A stretch of 64,000 nt of DNA from Caulobacter sp. BP25 (GTDB taxonomy: Bacteria; Pseudomonadota; Alphaproteobacteria; Caulobacterales; Caulobacteraceae), in the NCBI RefSeq assembly GCF_002737755.1, contig NZ_PEGH01000008.1, positions 152,765-216,764 on the forward strand, in the 5' to 3' direction. Under the pieces are notes generated by a model. That model was not told the DNA's origin. It did no database searches and was given only the letters and a program-made list of their open reading frames with translations. Within the stretch, counting starts at the first letter, position 1, and every line of letters starts with the position of its first letter. This document shows, piece by piece, positions 18,113 to 26,598 of the stretch. The position numbers were made by a program, and so were the translations under genes.

Positions 18113-18640
18113 CTATCCCAGCTTCGAAAGCGGCGTCTGGCGGCGGGCGATGTCGGCGAGGCCGTCGAGCCATGCCTGGTGGGCGTTGAGCATAGGGTTG
18201 GGGCTAGTGGCCGCCAGGTCGCGCGCCGGCGCTCCGATCTGAGTTTCCTGGGTCAGTATCCGCACGCGGTCGCCGGATAGATCCTCGATCAGCCAGGCGT
18301 GGTGGACGTCCAGGCGCTGATCGCCTTCGCCTTCCACCCAACCGTGCCAGGCGATCCGGGCCGGAGCGCCATCACGCGGCGGCACATGCTCGACAACCTC
18401 GCCTTCGACGAGAAAGCCGAAGGTGGTGAACCGAAAGCGGGCGCCGGCCGACAGGTCTGGTCCCGATTGATTATGAAGGATCACATCCGAAGCATTGGCA
18501 TAGTAGTCGGGCCAGGCGGTCGCCGTGTTCAGGTATGGCCACACCTGAGCCGTTGAAAGTTGGGGGACGATGATCTCGTTGGAGACGAAGTTATCGGTGG
18601 TCCCGGGGAGATAGCCCTCGGGCCAGATGATCGCGTTCAT
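18113..18640 (-). CDS. SRPBCC (START-like) domain protein
   Basis: A 175-residue protein (MNAIIWPEGYLPGTTDNFVSNEI...) with the polyketide-cyclase/START-like pattern: an early VWPYLNTATAWPDYYANASDV helix-strand region, a beta-sheet core (ARFRFTTFGFLVEGEVVEH) and a C-terminal helix (LNAHQAWLDGLADIARRQ). Such folds bind small hydrophobic ligands, and the substrate is unknown. The ATG at 18640 has an AAAAAGG ribosome site, and a TTG two codons earlier is unnecessary. It diverges from a LysR-type regulator with about 105 bases between them, the classic layout of a LysR gene and its target. Confidence 0.8.
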   Translation of the reverse strand: MNAIIWPEGYLPGTTDNFVSNEIIVPQLSTAQVWPYLNTATAWPDYYANASDVILHNQSGPDLSAGARFRFTTFGFLVEGEVVEHVPPRDGAPARIAWHGWVEGEGDQRLDVHHAWLIEDLSGDRVRILTQETQIGAPARDLAATSPNPMLNAHQAWLDGLADIARRQTPLSKLG

Positions 18641-18745
18641 GGGCAAGACCTTTTTGGGCTTGGAAACCGTCCGGAGTGGACAGGAGGACCCATGCGCTCT
18701 ATTCGTTCATAACGATAATCGTAATATTTTATTGGATCCATCACG

Positions 18746-19651
18746 CTGCGCGATATCAGAACGCTGGACCTGAATTTGCTGAAGACGCTGGACGCTTTGC
18801 TGGACGAGTGCAGCGTTACGCGGGCGGCCGAGCGGCTGGCCCTGACACAGCCGGCGGTCAGCGGAATGCTGGCGCGACTACGGGACAGTTTCGATGATCC
18901 CTTGTTCGTCCGCGCTCAACGGGGCGTGGCGCCCACGCCGCGCGCATTGGAGTTGGCGGGGCCGATCAAACAGATTCTGAGCCAGGCCGAGGCTTTGCTA
19001 CGGCCGCCGATCTTTGATCCGGCGAAGGCCTCCTTCACCCTGGGCTTGGCCGCCACCGACTATGCATTGCAGGCCATTGTCGCACCTTTCATCGCGGCGT
19101 TGCGCCGACGTGCGCCGGGGATCACGGTGGCCGTGCGGCCGATGGAGGATGACCGCGTCTTGACGCAACTGGAACGCGGCGAGGTCGATATCGCGTTCAT
19201 GACGCCGGATACCGCGCCGCCCGACTTATACGGCCGCCGGCTGTTTGATGAGCGCTATGTTTGCGCCATGAGGTCCGATCACCCCGATGCGGCGGACCTG
19301 TCTCTGGATCGCTTCTGCGCGCTGGACCATGCGCTGGTGTCTTATTCCGGCGGGGCCTTCTTCGGGGTGACCGACGCGGCGCTGGACAAGATCGGCCGGC
19401 GGCGGCGTGTCGCCGTGTCGGTCACCAGCTTCCTCGTCTTGCTGGAGGTGCTGCGCACCACCGACCTCATTGCGGTGGCCCCGCGCCGACTACTTTCCGA
19501 GGTCGACGGCCTTATCTTCCAGACGCCGCCGATCGAGATTCCAGGCTTTGCCAAGCTGGCTGTCTGGCATGAGCGGACCCACCGCGATCCAGCCCGCGCC
19601 TGGGTCCGAGACCTTCTGTTCCAGGTCGGCGCCGATCCGATGACCCCCTAA
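18746..19651 (+). CDS. LysR-family transcriptional regulator
   Basis: A regulator of about 300 residues. The N-terminal winged helix (LLKTLDALLDECSVTRAAERLALTQPAVSGML) is unmistakable. The periplasmic-binding-like effector domain spans about residues 95-300 (FTLGLAATDYALQAIVAPF, DIAFMTPDTAPPDLYGRRLF). The start is unclear because no ATG precedes the HTH in frame. CTG at 18746 would give the usual RDIRTLDLNLLKTL lead-in, and TTG at 18776 would truncate it by ten residues. It probably controls the divergent SRPBCC gene. The effector domain resembles NodD/NahR-type LysR proteins in outline only. Confidence 0.85.
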   Translation: MRDIRTLDLNLLKTLDALLDECSVTRAAERLALTQPAVSGMLARLRDSFDDPLFVRAQRGVAPTPRALELAGPIKQILSQAEALLRPPIFDPAKASFTLGLAATDYALQAIVAPFIAALRRRAPGITVAVRPMEDDRVLTQLERGEVDIAFMTPDTAPPDLYGRRLFDERYVCAMRSDHPDAADLSLDRFCALDHALVSYSGGAFFGVTDAALDKIGRRRRVAVSVTSFLVLLEVLRTTDLIAVAPRRLLSEVDGLIFQTPPIEIPGFAKLAVWHERTHRDPARAWVRDLLFQVGADPMTP

Positions 19652-20973
19652 AGCCCCTTCACCGCAGCGGCATGCTCGGCGATCACCGCCAGGGTCGAGG
19701 CGTCGGCGTCGAACACGCCAAACAGGCCCTGCTCTTCCTGCGGAGGATCGCCAACATAGCTCTTGTCGCCCTTCTTGAACCAGGCGTCTGGTTGCTGAGC
19801 GCGGCCCTCGCCGTTCCAGGCCCAGAAGTTGACGCCCGCCACCGGCCCACCGGCCTTCATGTCGGCCAGGGCCAGGTCCAGCATCGTCTTGTAGAAGCGG
19901 TCGCGATAGGTGGTTGGCGAGCCCGGCGCGAACTGCCGACCATCCCGGATCAGGCCGAATTCCTCGATGGTCAGAGGCTTGTTCAGGCGCTTGGCCAGGG
20001 CGATGTGCTGGGCGACATAGTCGCGGCACTTCTGTTCGCCCGCCGCGTAGGTCGAGGGCTGGTCGGTCATGCTGATCCAGCCCCAGTTGTTGGGCCAGAT
20101 GTGGATGGTCATGTAGTCGATCACCGGCGGGGCGTGGGCGTCGACGACGCAGGACTCAAGGCCCATGCAGCCCATGGTTCCTTCGCTGCCTGTGCTGACC
20201 AGGTGCTGGTTGTCCAGGCGCTTGATCAGGCTGGCCGTGTCGCGGATCCAGGCCTGGTAAGCGGGCATGTTGCTTTGGCCAAAAGCGTCCGAGCCGCCGG
20301 GCCGCGGCTCGTTGGCCAGCTGCCAGGCCATGATGGTCGGATCGTCGCGATAGGGCTTGCCGGTCACGGTGCTGACCCGGCCGACCAGGCTCGTCACATA
20401 GTGGCGGAAGAGCGCGTTGGCCTTCTGGTTAGCGTAGAACCGGGCCGAATAGTCCGCATACTGAGGCCAGGGATAGGCCGGGTCGCCCTGCTGGAACCAC
20501 GGGCCGTCGCCCACCCAGTTCAGATAGGCCGGCATGCCGCCCGACCAGTCCCAGAAATTGTTGACGTAGATGACCGCCTTCATGTCGCGCTTGGCCATCT
20601 CGGCCAGGGCGACGTCCAGGCCTTTCAGCAGGTCGGCGTTATAGTCCTCGCCCGGCCCCCGGAAAGTGGGGTCCATAGCCACCTTAGCGGGAGACTGCTC
20701 GCCCGCGCCGAGGATGCGCAGGTTGGTCACCCCCATGGCCTTCAGGCGATCCAGCTCCCGGCGCAGGCGCCCCAGGTCGCCATAGCCGGCCGGCGCGCCC
20801 AGCCAGGCGGCGTACCAGACATTGGTCCCGGCGAAGCGATAGGGCTTGCCATCGAGCATCAGCCGGCCGTCCTTGACGGTCACGAACCCTTTGGGCGGCG
20901 CCGGCGCCTTGGCCGCTCCGATCGCGGGCAGGGCCGCTGCGGCGGCGATCAGGTGGCGGCGGGAAAGTGTCAT
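19648..20973 (-). CDS. GH5 endo-beta-mannanase
   Basis: A 441-residue exported glycosidase with a twin-arginine-like signal (MTLSRRHLIAAAAALPAIGAAKA). The barrel has YRFAGTNVWYAAWLG, the acid/base glutamate in MAWQLANEPRPGG (about residue 222), IDYMTIHIWPNNWGW and the nucleophile in LTIEEFGL (about 338). LANEPR with TIEEFG and the WPNNWGW loop are typical of GH5 subfamily 7 beta-mannanases, which cut mannan and galactomannan backbones. The ATG at 20973 is chosen over upstream codons because GGAGG precedes it and the signal begins there. A perfect TGATAGCGCTATCA operator lies 53 bases upstream, the same core as at the dgoK/TonB-receptor promoter. It overlaps the end of the convergent LysR gene by four bases. 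Confidence 0.9.
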   Translation of the reverse strand: MTLSRRHLIAAAAALPAIGAAKAPAPPKGFVTVKDGRLMLDGKPYRFAGTNVWYAAWLGAPAGYGDLGRLRRELDRLKAMGVTNLRILGAGEQSPAKVAMDPTFRGPGEDYNADLLKGLDVALAEMAKRDMKAVIYVNNFWDWSGGMPAYLNWVGDGPWFQQGDPAYPWPQYADYSARFYANQKANALFRHYVTSLVGRVSTVTGKPYRDDPTIMAWQLANEPRPGGSDAFGQSNMPAYQAWIRDTASLIKRLDNQHLVSTGSEGTMGCMGLESCVVDAHAPPVIDYMTIHIWPNNWGWISMTDQPSTYAAGEQKCRDYVAQHIALAKRLNKPLTIEEFGLIRDGRQFAPGSPTTYRDRFYKTMLDLALADMKAGGPVAGVNFWAWNGEGRAQQPDAWFKKGDKSYVGDPPQEEQGLFGVFDADASTLAVIAEHAAAVKGL

Positions 20974-21025
20974 GGCGTCCTCCGACGAACCTCTCAGGGC
21001 TCTCGGCGCGCACAATGCCGTGAGC

Positions 21026-21039
21026 TGATAGCGCTATCA
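21026..21039. promoter_or_regulatory. LacI-type operator before the GH5 gene
   Basis: TGATAGCGCTATCA is a perfect 14-base palindrome, 53 bases upstream of the GH5 start. It is identical to the core of the palindrome at 5602-5623. Confidence 0.75.
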
Positions 21040-21101
21040 ACAGCGTGGTGCTCGATCTTTTCCGAGGTGGGGCTATGCCGGTGGAAAGAGGACGCTTGCC
21101 T

Positions 21102-21395
21102 CTACCTCTGCTCTAGGCCGTGCCAAACGCGCGAGACAAAGACGCCCCGTGCGTCCGTTTCGTAACGGACGACATAGCGCGATCCTCCGAACGGCACGAT
21201 CAGCTCCCTGACCCCGCCGCCGACCAACCGGTCGCGCTCGGAGTATTCAGCCAACCGCTCGAAGTTCGCCTGCAATTGAGCGATCAACCGCCTCGCGGCG
21301 TCGGAGTTCTTCTCGAACAGGAAATCGTGGAGCCGCTCAATATCGAGGCGTGCAGCATTGGTGAGATAGACCGCGCGGCGCAGGGGGCTAACGAC
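21102..21395 (-). CDS. ParE/RelE-type toxin
   Basis: A toxin of about 95 residues: RRAVYLTNAARLDIERLHDFLFEKN, NFERLAEYSERDRLVGGGVRELIVPFGGSRYVVRYETD and FVSRVWHGLEQR match the ParE/RelE fold, including the conserved ARLDIERLHDF and YVVRY segments. It overlaps the end of the antitoxin gene upstream. No ATG, GTG or TTG occurs near the natural N-terminus. Candidate starts are GTC at 21395 or CTG at 21383, unless translation begins far upstream at 21509 inside the antitoxin frame. The start is therefore uncertain and a point mutation at the initiation codon is possible. ParE proteins typically poison DNA gyrase. Confidence 0.78.
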   Translation of the reverse strand, partial: VVSPLRRAVYLTNAARLDIERLHDFLFEKNSDAARRLIAQLQANFERLAEYSERDRLVGGGVRELIVPFGGSRYVVRYETDARGVFVSRVWHGLEQR

Positions 21396-21642
21396 GATGG
21401 CGGGCCAAAAGACTATCGCGGACGTCAGCCCAGGGGGTGAGCGCGCCCTTGCTGTGCGCTGCGTCGAGGATAGCGCGATCAAGAGCGGGATCGGGGTCGA
21501 CCGCCACACGCGTCGCGTCTTCCGCCTCGCGGTCTATCAGCAGGGCGGCGTAGTCTTCGGGCGACATGCCGAGCCGATCAGCCAAGGCCTTCAGCTTCTC
21601 GGCGTGTTGCGCGCCTAGATGAATGTCGAAGCCATCGGCCAT
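21388..21642 (-). CDS. ParD-like antitoxin
   Basis: An 84-residue protein (MADGFDIHLGAQHAEKLKALADRLGMSPEDYAALLIDREAEDA...) with a short N-terminal strand followed by helices, as in ribbon-helix-helix antitoxins. The C-terminal half (ALDRAILDAAHSKGALTPWADVRDSLLARHRR) would wrap the toxin. It overlaps the toxin gene directly downstream, the usual antitoxin-first order. Such pairs autoregulate. I saw no distinct palindrome in the 38 bases before the putA stop. Confidence 0.78.
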   Translation of the reverse strand: MADGFDIHLGAQHAEKLKALADRLGMSPEDYAALLIDREAEDATRVAVDPDPALDRAILDAAHSKGALTPWADVRDSLLARHRR

Positions 21643-21680
21643 GGGCGGAGAATCCCGCCGATGGCCGATGGCGTCAAGGC

Positions 21681-24600
21681 TTACAGGTTCAGCAGGGCCG
21701 GGTCGCCGCCCTGGGCGGTGATGTTGACGCTGAGCGCCCGCTCCACAGCGAAACGCAGTAGGGCGTGGGGGCCGCCGGCCTTGGGGCCGGTGCCCGACAG
21801 GCCCTCGCCGCCGAACGGCTGGACGCCGACGACCGCGCCGGTCATCGAGCGGTTGACGTAGGCGTTGCCGGCCGGGACCAGGCGCTGGACGTCGGCCGCG
21901 AAGCTCTCGATCCGCGAGTGGATGCCCAGGGTCAGGCCATAGCGGCGTGCCGCCAGGGCGCCGGCGACCTTGTCCAGATCCTCCGGCTTGTAGCGGACCA
22001 CGTGCAGGATCGGGCCGAAAACCTCGCGCTCCAGGAAGTCGGCGGAGGGAATCTCGGCCAGGACCGGCGGGAAGAAGGTCCCGCCTGCCGGGGCTGACAG
22101 GGCGTGCAGCACCTTGGCCTCGCGCTTGAGGCGTTCCAGGTGCGTCTCGAGCGTGGCCTTGGCCTCGGCGTCGATGACCGGGCCGACGTCGGTGACGGCC
22201 AGGGCCGGATCGCCCAAAACGAGCGCGTCCATCGCGCCCTTCAGGCCCTCGATGATGTGGTCGGCGGTGTCGTGCGGCAGGAACAGCAGACGCAGGGCCG
22301 AGCAGCGCTGACCGGCCGAGCCGAAGGCCGAGACGATCACGTCGTCGATCACCTGCTCGCGCTGCGCCGTCGTGTCGACGAACATGCCGTTGAGGCCGCC
22401 GGTCTCGGCGATGAACGGCACGATCGGACCTTGGCGCTGAGCGAGAGTCTGGTTGATCCGCCAGGCGGTGTCGGTGCCGCCGGTGAAGGCGACGCCGTCC
22501 AGGCCCTCGTGGGCGACCAGGGCCGCGCCGACGGTCTCGCCGCGACCGGGCAGCAGGGCCAGCAGGCGCGGGTCAAGGCCAGCGGCGTGATAGAGCTTCA
22601 CGGCCTCATAGGCGATCAGCGGGGTCTGCTCGGCGGGCTTGGCCAGCACGGCGTTGCCGGCCGCCAGGGCGGCGGCGATCTGGCCGGTGAAGATTGCCAG
22701 CGGGAAGTTCCACGGGCTGATGCAGACGAAGACCCCGCGCCCGGCCAGGCGCAGGCTGTTGGTCTCGCCGACCGGGCCCTTCAGAATCTCGCCGGCGCCG
22801 AACTGGTCCTCGGCGAGCACGGCGTAGTAGCGGCAGAAGTCGACCGCCTCGCGGACCTCGGCGATGCCGTCCGACAGGGTCTTGCCGGCCTCGCGCGAGA
22901 GGATGGCGATCAGGCGCTCTATATTGGCTTCCAGCGCATCGGCCATGGCGCGCAGCACCTGGGCGCGGGCGGCGCCGCCGACGCGATCCCAGGAGACTTG
23001 CGCGACGCGAGCCAGGCGGAAGGCCTCGTCGATCTGCGCCGGCTGGGCCTCGGAGACGGCGCCGACCACGCGAGCGTCGTCGGCGGGGGCGACCACCGGC
23101 AGGGGCGGGGTTCCGACGGCTAGCTTACCGCCGACCAGCGGACCGGCCGATAGGGTCTCGGCGTCGATCGCCGCGACGGCGGCGGCCAGGCGCTCGCGAT
23201 CGGCTTTCACCGACAGATCGAGGCCAGCGCTGTTGCGGCGGCGCGGGCCGTAGACCTGGATCGGCGTCGGGATCTTGGCGTGGCGGTCGGGGTGGGCCTC
23301 GACGGTGTCGATCGGGTCGGTGACGACCTTCTCGACCGGCACGCGCTCGTCCAGCAGAGCATGGACGAACGAGGTGTTGGCGCCGTTCTCCAGCAGGCGG
23401 CGGACCAGGTAGGGCAGCAGGTCCTCGTGACCGCCCACGGGGGCGTAGGCCCGTAGCGTGATGCCGTCATAGAGGTCGTCGGCGGCCTTGTAGAGCGCCT
23501 CGCCCATGCCGTGCAGGCGCTGGTGCTCGATGCGTACGCCGGCGTTCTTGGCCATGCGGACCACTGCGGCCAGGGTGTGGGCGTTGTGGGTGGCGAACTG
23601 GGCGTAGAGGCCCGGCGCGGCGTCGATCAGCGCCTTGGCGTTGACCAGGTAAGACAGGTCCGTGGCCGGCTTGGTCGTATAGACCGGATAGTCGAGGCGG
23701 CCGGCGACCTGGGCGCGCTTGACCTCGCTGTCCCAGTAGGCGCCCTTGACCAGGCGCACCATCAGGCGGCGGCCGGTCGCTTCCGACAGGGCGCGCAGGC
23801 GGGCGATCACCTCGCCGCAGCGCTTCTGGTAGGCCTGGACGGCCAGGCCCAGGCCCTTCCATTCGCCCAGCTCCGGCTCGCGGCACAGCTTGTCCAGCAG
23901 CTTCAGCGACAGGGCCAGACGATCGGCCTCCTCGGCGTCGATCGTGAAGTTGATGTCGTAGCGGGCGGCGATCTTGGCCAGGCGCAGGGTGCGGGGATAG
24001 AGCTCCTCCCACACGCGGTCCTCGTGGGTGGCCTCGTAGCGCGGGCACAGGGCCGACAGCTTGACCGAGACGCCGTGGCCCTTCTCGGGACCGGCGCGGT
24101 TCGACAGCTTGCCCACCGTTTCGATCGCGTCGGCATAGGCCTTTTCATAGCGGGCGGCGTCGGCGGCGGTGCGGGCGCCCTCGCCCAGCATGTCGAACGA
24201 GCACATGGTGTCCTCGTTCGCCGCGCGCTTGATGGCGGCCTCGATCGTGCGGCCCAGGACGAACTGCTCGCCCATGATGCGGATGGCTTGGCCGACGGCG
24301 GCGCGGATCACCGGCTCGCCCAGACGCCCGGCCAGCTTCTTGATGAAGCCGGGCATGTTGTTGCGGGCCTCATCGTCGGGCTCGACGATCTTGCCGGTCA
24401 GCATCAGGCCCCAGGTCGAGGCGTTGACGAACAGGCTGTCGCTGCCGCCCAGGTGGCTGGCCCAGTCGGCCGAGCCGATCTTCTCGGCGATCAGCTTGTC
24501 GCGGGTGTCGTCGTCGGGCGTGCGCAGCAGGGCCTCGGCCAGACACATCAGGGCCAGACCCTCGCGGGTGCCCAGGCTGAACTCCTGCAGGAAGCTTTCG

Positions 24601-24776
24601 ACCACGCCCTGCTTGCGGACGCTGCGGCGAGCGCCGCGCACCAGCGCTTCGGCTTCGGCGCGGACGGCGGCGCGGTCCTCGCTGGAGAGCGGCGCCTTGG
24701 CCAGCAGGTCGGCGATCACGGCGGCTTCGTCGCGATACTTGCCGTCGTCGAGGCTATCCCAGTTCATCACGGGCAT
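21681..24776 (-). CDS. putA: bifunctional proline dehydrogenase / P5C dehydrogenase
   Basis: A 1031-residue PutA that oxidises proline to glutamate in two steps with substrate channelling. It lacks the N-terminal ribbon-helix-helix DNA-binding domain of enterobacterial PutA, since it begins directly with the arm region (MNWDSLDDGKYRDEAAVIADL). The proline dehydrogenase barrel (about residues 120-470) has MVRLVKGAYWDSEVKRAQ, TIDAEEADRL and RIEHQRLHGMGEALY. The aldehyde dehydrogenase (about 560-1020) has VCISPWNFPLAIFTGQIAAAL, FIAETGGLNGM and the catalytic cysteine in FGSAGQRCSALRL (about residue 823). Because it cannot regulate itself, the divergent Lrp-type gene 520 bases away is the likely activator. 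Confidence 0.96.
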   Translation of the reverse strand: MPVMNWDSLDDGKYRDEAAVIADLLAKAPLSSEDRAAVRAEAEALVRGARRSVRKQGVVESFLQEFSLGTREGLALMCLAEALLRTPDDDTRDKLIAEKIGSADWASHLGGSDSLFVNASTWGLMLTGKIVEPDDEARNNMPGFIKKLAGRLGEPVIRAAVGQAIRIMGEQFVLGRTIEAAIKRAANEDTMCSFDMLGEGARTAADAARYEKAYADAIETVGKLSNRAGPEKGHGVSVKLSALCPRYEATHEDRVWEELYPRTLRLAKIAARYDINFTIDAEEADRLALSLKLLDKLCREPELGEWKGLGLAVQAYQKRCGEVIARLRALSEATGRRLMVRLVKGAYWDSEVKRAQVAGRLDYPVYTTKPATDLSYLVNAKALIDAAPGLYAQFATHNAHTLAAVVRMAKNAGVRIEHQRLHGMGEALYKAADDLYDGITLRAYAPVGGHEDLLPYLVRRLLENGANTSFVHALLDERVPVEKVVTDPIDTVEAHPDRHAKIPTPIQVYGPRRRNSAGLDLSVKADRERLAAAVAAIDAETLSAGPLVGGKLAVGTPPLPVVAPADDARVVGAVSEAQPAQIDEAFRLARVAQVSWDRVGGAARAQVLRAMADALEANIERLIAILSREAGKTLSDGIAEVREAVDFCRYYAVLAEDQFGAGEILKGPVGETNSLRLAGRGVFVCISPWNFPLAIFTGQIAAALAAGNAVLAKPAEQTPLIAYEAVKLYHAAGLDPRLLALLPGRGETVGAALVAHEGLDGVAFTGGTDTAWRINQTLAQRQGPIVPFIAETGGLNGMFVDTTAQREQVIDDVIVSAFGSAGQRCSALRLLFLPHDTADHIIEGLKGAMDALVLGDPALAVTDVGPVIDAEAKATLETHLERLKREAKVLHALSAPAGGTFFPPVLAEIPSADFLEREVFGPILHVVRYKPEDLDKVAGALAARRYGLTLGIHSRIESFAADVQRLVPAGNAYVNRSMTGAVVGVQPFGGEGLSGTGPKAGGPHALLRFAVERALSVNITAQGGDPALLNL

Positions 24777-24946
24777 GGTGTTCCCTGAAGTTAGAATATC
24801 ATCGGTCTAACGCGACTTTCACCAAAGGTGCTTCGTTTGTTGAGCGCTGATCCCGTCAGGTCTTCGGTGTGGGCGCGAAAAGCGCACGTCCGCTCCAGCG
24901 CGTCGAGGCGCTCGGATACGAAGGATGCTGTGAAAATGGGGAGGGA

Positions 24947-24985
24947 GGAAGGGGCGCTGTCGGGGAGACATGGAGCGCCCCTTCC
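24947..24985. repeat. hairpin repeat, GGAAGGGGCGC family, copy 1
   Basis: GGAAGGGGCGC (24947-24957) is mirrored by GCGCCCCTTCC (24975-24985) around a GGGGAGA loop. A related hairpin occurs at 27342-27387. It probably belongs to an interspersed palindromic family. Confidence 0.6.
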
Positions 24986-24992
24986 TCTCTAG

Positions 24993-25102
24993 AGCCTGTC
25001 CGTTTCTGATGGGACATCAGAAACGGATAAACAGGCTCGCTCGCTTTGAGCGAAAGCGTGGCAGGCGCCGAAACCGGTAGCCACTTTCGGCTGCCACGCT
25101 TT
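24993..25102. repeat. two adjacent palindromes between putA and its regulator
   Basis: The first palindrome pairs AGCCTGT and CCGTTTCTGATG (24993-25011) with CATCAGAAACGG and ACAGGCT (25015-25037). The second pairs AAAGCGTGGCAG (25053-25064) with CTGCCACGCTTT (25091-25102). Both look like members of intergenic repeat families; the CCGTTTCTGAT type is common between alphaproteobacterial genes as I remember. The rest of this 520-base gap shows no credible gene. It must also hold the divergent putA and lrp promoters. Confidence 0.65.
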
Positions 25103-25295
25103 TGTTGCGACGCCCGGTTAGGGGGGAGAGAGCGAGCGTCGCGACGTTCCGAACGGCAAAGCCGCCCCACCGACGCCCTGAGGAGGAGGGGTTGGCGCGG
25201 GTGGGCTGGAACGATCGGAGGTGTAACGCTAAGCTTGTCGAAGGTGCTCTGTTTGTGGGCGCTATTTTTCGAAGCTTCTTCGGCAGAAACGCACG

Positions 25296-25763
25296 ATGGC
25301 CAGTTCCGCTCTAGATGACACCGATCGCCGACTACTCAAGGTTCTGCAGGCCGACGGCCGCATCACCAACGCCGAGCTGGCCAAGCGCTGCAACCTGTCG
25401 CCGGCGGCCACGTTCGATCGCGTCCGGCGTCTGAAGGAGCGCGGCTTCATCACCGGCTACGCGGCGCTGCTGGACCCGGCCAAGGTCGACCGGGCGCTGT
25501 TGATCTTCGTGGAGGTGGTGCTGGAGCGGACCACGGGCGAGACCTTCGAGGACTTCGCCGCCGCCGTGCGCCGCGCGCCCGAGGTGCTGGAGTGCCACAT
25601 GGTGGCCGGCGGCTTTGACTATCTGATCAAGGCCCGTGTGAAGGATATGGAGGCCTATCGCGGCTTCCTGGGCGACATCCTGGTCAAGATGCCCGGCGTG
25701 CGGGAGACCCGCACCTACGCCGTGCTCGAGGAGGTCAAGAGCACAGTCCAGCTGCCGCTTTAG
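25296..25763 (+). CDS. putR: Lrp/AsnC-family regulator, probable PutR
   Basis: A 155-residue regulator. The N-terminal helix-turn-helix (LDDTDRRLLKVLQADGRITNAELAKRCNLSPAATFDRVRRL) and the C-terminal RAM effector domain (VLECHMVAGGFDYLIKARVKDMEAYRGFL) cover the whole length. In alphaproteobacteria an Lrp-type PutR usually sits divergent to putA and activates it in response to proline, and that layout is seen here. The symbol is an inference from context. Its stop codon overlaps the stop of a small gene on the opposite strand. Confidence 0.88.
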   Translation: MASSALDDTDRRLLKVLQADGRITNAELAKRCNLSPAATFDRVRRLKERGFITGYAALLDPAKVDRALLIFVEVVLERTTGETFEDFAAAVRRAPEVLECHMVAGGFDYLIKARVKDMEAYRGFLGDILVKMPGVRETRTYAVLEEVKSTVQLPL

Positions 25764-25927
25764 TTAGAAGCGCCGATCACCGGGTTCGACAGGGGGCGAC
25801 CGGAAAGATCGGTCGGCGCGATGATGGCGGAGGCGATGGCCATCAGGGCCAGCAGGCTGGCGACCACGATGCCGGCCACTTGGGCTGCCTGTTTCGCGGT
25901 CTGATCGTTCTTCGCTCTCGTCGTCAT
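25760..25927 (-). CDS. small single-pass membrane protein, 55 residues
   Basis: ATG at 25927 follows a good AGAGG ribosome site six bases upstream. It opens MTTRAKNDQTAKQAAQVAGI and then one hydrophobic helix (VVASLLALMAIASAIIA), with a short polar tail ending TAA at 25760. A basic N-terminus, one helix and a small tail suggest a type II inner-membrane microprotein. No family is recognised. It is convergent with the Lrp gene, and the two stop codons overlap. Confidence 0.6.
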   Translation of the reverse strand: MTTRAKNDQTAKQAAQVAGIVVASLLALMAIASAIIAPTDLSGRPLSNPVIGASN

Positions 25928-26044
25928 GGGTATCCTCTTCCGGCCTTAGCTTCTGCACGCGCGGAAACACCGTTCACATGCAAACGTTTACCTAAAAGGA
26001 TTACCGAACGGTAAGAATTGACTTACCCCGTCCCCGGATCGGGT

Positions 26045-26590
26045 TCATGCGGACGAAAGCGGCTCTCCCCAGCGGTTGAGCGTAGGGTCCTGCGGCGAGG
26101 GCGCCGGACAGGTCTCGGTAGGCAGCCGCGCCTTCTTGTCGATGGCGCAACTGCAAAGCCCGCAGACGACGCTGGATCCCGCGCCAATCAGATGGTGCAT
26201 GATGTGTTGGCCCGGGGGGCGGAGTTCAGGGCACGCCGCGCACGCCGCTTTTCGCGCGGCGACGCGCGCCTCGGACACCTCGCGGAAGCCGTGCGCACCC
26301 CAGCGGGCGAGAGCTTTGGCGGCCGCGAGGATCAGCGGGAGAGTGGGCGCGGGAGCCCATTTGGGTAATCCCGCGCCCGCCGCCCTTGACGCCACCTCGG
26401 AGTCCGCGATGGACGTGGGGCGCTCCGCGACTAGTTCATGCAGGAACATCGGATCGACGGCCGCGCGCTCGGCCAGCTTCGGTGGCAGCGGTTCGCTGAG
26501 ACCGAGCGCTTGCGCCAGAGCGTCCGAGAGCGATGCGAGCGCTTCGGCTTTCGCATCGACACGAACCCGTCTTTCGAGTTCCAGAGACAT
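26045..26590 (-). CDS. unrecognised protein with a C-terminal cysteine-rich zinc-ribbon-like domain
   Basis: A 181-residue protein. The N-terminal half is helical (MSLELERRVRVDAKAEALASL, AERAAVDPMFLHELVAERP). The last 70 residues carry a spaced cysteine array: C117 and C120 (CAACPELR), C143, C146 and C148 (CGLCSCAI), and C161 (ETCPAP), followed by a lysine- and tryptophan-containing tail. The CxxC...CxxCxC..KxR....CP...W pattern resembles small metal-binding domains I remember from phage and mobile-element proteins of unknown function. The start at ATG 26590 is chosen because the preceding gene stops at 26599. It forms a two-gene unit with the 96-residue protein upstream. Confidence 0.65.
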   Translation of the reverse strand: MSLELERRVRVDAKAEALASLSDALAQALGLSEPLPPKLAERAAVDPMFLHELVAERPTSIADSEVASRAAGAGLPKWAPAPTLPLILAAAKALARWGAHGFREVSEARVAARKAACAACPELRPPGQHIMHHLIGAGSSVVCGLCSCAIDKKARLPTETCPAPSPQDPTLNRWGEPLSSA

Positions 26591-26598
26591 TCCCCGCC

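Noticed and set aside
24856..25170. A 104-residue minus-strand frame in the putA-lrp gap
   Set aside because: It spans two palindromic repeats, lacks a ribosome site and has a random-looking composition.
25764..25970. A 68-residue Arg/Asp/Pro-rich frame
   Set aside because: The 55-residue frame on the same strand has a ribosome site and a proper hydrophobic helix and explains the region better.
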